Positions 5,014 through 7,119 of a DNA stretch of 7,119 bases are shown here, piece after piece; within the stretch, counting starts at the first letter, position 1, and every line of letters begins with the position of its first letter. Where the stretch lies: the NCBI GenBank assembly GCA_902465755.1, contig CABQOK010000070.1, forward strand, positions 1-7,119, given 5' to 3'. The stretch comes from an uncultured Anaerococcus sp. (GTDB lineage: Bacteria; Bacillota; Clostridia; Tissierellales; Peptoniphilaceae). A program made the translations under genes and the position numbers. Below the pieces are notes generated by a model. That model made no database searches. It was not told the origin of the DNA and saw only the letters and a program-made list of their open reading frames with translations.

Positions 5014-5850
5014 ATGGCAAGAATTATAGAAAAAACTAATCTAAATGAGAATACCATTAAATTTGTTGTCAAGGCACCAGCTATTGCAAAAAAAGCCTTG
5101 CCTGGCCAGTTTATTATTCTTAGACTTGATGAGAAAGGCGAAAGAGTTCCCTTTACTATCTCATCAACAGATGATGAAAATGTAACTATTATTGTCCAAA
5201 TCGTCGGTGGTACTACAATGAGGATGAATGCCCTAAAGGCAGGAGATGGCTTCCTTGACTTTGTAGGTCCACTAGGAAAACCTACCGAGCTTGATTATCT
5301 AAAAGGCAAAAATGTCTGTGTCGTTGGAGGAGGATTGGGTACAGCTATTGCCTATCCCCAAGCCAAATACCTTCATGAAATCGGAGCTAATGTCGATGTG
5401 ATAATGGGCTTTAAGAATAAGGATATAATAATCCTAGAAGATGAGCTAAAAGCTTCTTCAGATAATTTATACATAACAACAGACGACGGATCTTATGGCA
5501 GACAAGGATTTGTAACTCAAGTTCTAGAAGATCTCATAAAAGAAGGAAAAAAATACGACCACGTCCTTACCATTGGTCCTGCAATCATGATGAAAAATGT
5601 AGTCAAGGTAACAAAACCACACGATATTCCTACCACAGTTTCAATGAACTCTATCATGGTTGATGGAACAGGCATGTGCGGCTGCTGTAGGCTTACAGTT
5701 GGAGGCGAAATGAAGTTTGCCTGTGTAGATGGTCCAGACTTTGATGGATTCCTGGTTGATTTCGATGAAGCTATGAATAGGTCAAGAAACTATGCCACAG
5801 AAGAGCGTGAACATATATGCAAGCTAACAGGGGAGGTAAGAAATGGCTAA
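5014..5850 (+). CDS. nfnA: NfnA: small subunit of ferredoxin-NADP+ oxidoreductase (FAD and [2Fe-2S])
   Basis: The 278-residue product belongs to the ferredoxin-NAD(P)H reductase group often labelled sulfide dehydrogenase or PyrK-like. An N-terminal FAD-binding barrel (about 1-95) carries RVPFTIS (44-50), which should contact the flavin. A nucleotide-binding domain follows with VVGGGLGTAIAYP (103-115). The C-terminal cluster region has DGTGMCGCCR (217-226) and a further cysteine in FACVDGP (235-241). In characterised NfnA the [2Fe-2S] cluster has one Asp and three Cys ligands; here Asp217, Cys222, Cys225 and Cys237 are the candidates, with Cys224 as an alternative. In characterised NfnAB this subunit binds NAD(H), and the complex couples ferredoxin, NADH and NADP+ by electron bifurcation. 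The adjacent, overlapping nfnB strongly favours this over a dihydroorotate dehydrogenase PyrK subunit. AGGAGG (5003-5008) lies 5 nt before the ATG. Confidence 0.92.
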   Translation: MARIIEKTNLNENTIKFVVKAPAIAKKALPGQFIILRLDEKGERVPFTISSTDDENVTIIVQIVGGTTMRMNALKAGDGFLDFVGPLGKPTELDYLKGKNVCVVGGGLGTAIAYPQAKYLHEIGANVDVIMGFKNKDIIILEDELKASSDNLYITTDDGSYGRQGFVTQVLEDLIKEGKKYDHVLTIGPAIMMKNVVKVTKPHDIPTTVSMNSIMVDGTGMCGCCRLTVGGEMKFACVDGPDFDGFLVDFDEAMNRSRNYATEEREHICKLTGEVRNG

Positions 5851-7119
5851 GTTTAATATGGCAAAAACAAAAGTTCCAATGCCAGAACAAGACCCTGATG
5901 TAAGAAATAAAAATTTCGACGAGGTAAGTCTTGGCTATGCATTAGAGATGGCCAAGGAAGAAGCTAGCAGATGTGTCCAATGTAAAAACAAGCCTTGTGT
6001 ATCAGGTTGTCCAGTAGGAGTAAAAATCCCAGACTTTATCCATTTGATTCTTGAAGACGACCTAGATGGAGCTTACGACAAAATAGCAGAGACCAACAAT
6101 CTTCCTGCAATCTGCGGTAGGGTCTGCCCCCAAGAGGTTCAATGTGAAGGAAAGTGTACGAGAGGCATAAAGGACGAACCTGTAGGAATCGGTAGACTTG
6201 AAAGATTTGTTGCAGATTATAGAAATAATAAAAAATACAACAAGCCAATCGAAGTAACTAGCGTAAACAAGAAAGTCGCAGTAGTAGGGGCTGGCCCTTC
6301 TGGTCTTTCTGCCGCAGCTGACCTTGCCAAAAGAGGCTACTCAGTAGTTATGTTCGATGCCTTCCATACAGCTGGAGGTGTCTTAATGTATGGTATACCA
6401 GAGTTTAGACTTCCTAAAAAACTCGTCCAAAAAGAGCTTAAAAACGTAATAGGTCTAGGTGTCAAACTTCAGACTAATACGATCGTAGGAAGGACAATTT
6501 CTATAAAAGACCTCTTCGATCAGGGATTTGAAGCGATCTACCTTTCTACTGGAGCAGGTCTTCCAAGATTTCTAGGTATTCCTGGAGAAAACTTAAATGG
6601 AGTATATTCAGCTAACGAATTTTTAACAAGGATGAACCTCATGAAGGCCTACAAGTTCCCTGAATATGACACGGCAGTCCATATAGGAAAGAAAGTATGT
6701 GTAGTAGGTGGAGGAAATGTGGCAATGGATGCAGCAAGATCTGCCAAAAGAATGGGAGCTGATGTAACTGTTGTCTACAGGAGGAGCTTCGAAGAAATGC
6801 CTGCAAGAATCGAAGAAAGCCACCATGCCAGAGAAGAAGGTATCAAGTTTATGAATCTTCACAATCCTGTAGAAATCATAGGAGAAAATGGCTGGGTTAA
6901 GAAGGTAAAGCTTGAGAAAATGGAACTAGGAGAGCCAGATAAATCTGGCAGGAGACGCCCGATAGCTACAGGTGAATTTGAAGAATGTGAGTTTGAATCT
7001 GTAATAATCGCCATTGGCCAATCACCTAATCCACTTATCAAAAACACCAACTCAGATATAGATACAGAAAGCTGGGGCGGAATTATAATAGATGATAGGA
7101 CCATGACCACAAAGGAAGC
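5843..7119 (+). CDS. nfnB: NfnB: large subunit of ferredoxin-NADP+ oxidoreductase (GltA/GltD-like), 3' end cut off
   Basis: The frame stays open from the ATG at 5843 to the right edge: 425 codons of an expected 460-470, so about 40 residues are missing. The product opens with KVPMPEQDP (10-18), typical of this family. Its iron-sulfur domain has cysteines at 44, 47, 52, 56, 91, 95, 101 and 105, enough for two [4Fe-4S] clusters. Glu120 in IGRLERF is at the position where homologues supply a non-cysteine ligand (inference from recalled structures). FAD binding is shown by VVGAGPSG (147-154), NADP(H) binding by VVGGGNVAMDAAR (287-299) with the VYRRS block (311-315), and the late flavin motif by AIGQSPNP (390-397). 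It resembles the glutamate synthase small chain, and databases often call it gltA, but no glutamate synthase large subunit is visible and the partner is nfnA. The start overlaps the nfnA stop by 8 nt, with GGAGG 6 nt upstream. Confidence 0.94.
   Translation, partial: MAKFNMAKTKVPMPEQDPDVRNKNFDEVSLGYALEMAKEEASRCVQCKNKPCVSGCPVGVKIPDFIHLILEDDLDGAYDKIAETNNLPAICGRVCPQEVQCEGKCTRGIKDEPVGIGRLERFVADYRNNKKYNKPIEVTSVNKKVAVVGAGPSGLSAAADLAKRGYSVVMFDAFHTAGGVLMYGIPEFRLPKKLVQKELKNVIGLGVKLQTNTIVGRTISIKDLFDQGFEAIYLSTGAGLPRFLGIPGENLNGVYSANEFLTRMNLMKAYKFPEYDTAVHIGKKVCVVGGGNVAMDAARSAKRMGADVTVVYRRSFEEMPARIEESHHAREEGIKFMNLHNPVEIIGENGWVKKVKLEKMELGEPDKSGRRRPIATGEFEECEFESVIIAIGQSPNPLIKNTNSDIDTESWGGIIIDDRTMTTKE

Noticed and set aside
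5014..5850. Identification as the PyrK electron-transfer subunit of dihydroorotate dehydrogenase
   Set aside because: PyrK is a homologue, but no pyr genes are nearby, the DGTGMCGCC cluster region is of the NfnA type, and the next, overlapping gene is nfnB.
6036..7110. Three minus-strand open frames opposite nfnB
   Set aside because: nfnB reads continuously through the region on the plus strand with all cofactor motifs in order, so these are shadows.

Overview
The window looks like chromosomal DNA of a low-GC, anaerobic Gram-positive bacterium of the Peptoniphilaceae type, with Anaerococcus or a near relative most likely. The clues are the 5' end of the 16S rRNA at the left edge, AT-rich intergenic DNA with strong AGGAGG-type ribosome binding sites, and an NfnAB-type ferredoxin/NAD(P)H oxidoreductase typical of fermentative anaerobes. 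The genus call rests on recalled 16S similarity and was not tested by alignment.

Layout, left to right. (1) Positions 1-159 hold the 5' end of a 16S rRNA gene on the minus strand; the rest of the rRNA operon lies beyond the left edge. It is preceded by a leader of about 209 nt containing a GC-rich hairpin and by a near-consensus promoter (TTGACA, 17 bp, TATTAT) with an A/T-rich upstream element. (2) A tight four-gene minus-strand operon follows, in transcription order: a membrane-anchored J-domain protein (3000-2233), the two halves of a split ThrE-family exporter (2225-1440 and 1430-954), and peptide-methionine sulfoxide reductase MsrA (957-469). Gaps are 7 and 9 nt, then a 4-nt ATGA overlap. 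A good intrinsic terminator closes the operon, and its T tract runs into the upstream element of the rRNA promoter. (3) A single-gene minus-strand unit encodes a half-size ABC exporter (4899-3130), closed by a strong intrinsic terminator. (4) A divergent promoter region separates it from a plus-strand operon, nfnA (5014-5850) and nfnB (5843 to beyond the right edge), which overlap by 8 nt.

How the genes may work together. NfnA and NfnB form one flavin/iron-sulfur enzyme linking ferredoxin, NADH and NADPH pools. The two ThrE halves should form one amino-acid or organic-acid exporter. The J-domain protein and MsrA share its transcript, which suggests, but does not prove, that a membrane-tethered Hsp70 recruiter and a methionine-repair enzyme serve envelope or exporter quality control. 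The remaining genes look like ordinary core functions. I see no CRISPR array, insertion sequence, tRNA, toxin-antitoxin pair or clear defence system. The least ordinary element is the J-domain/exporter/MsrA operon.
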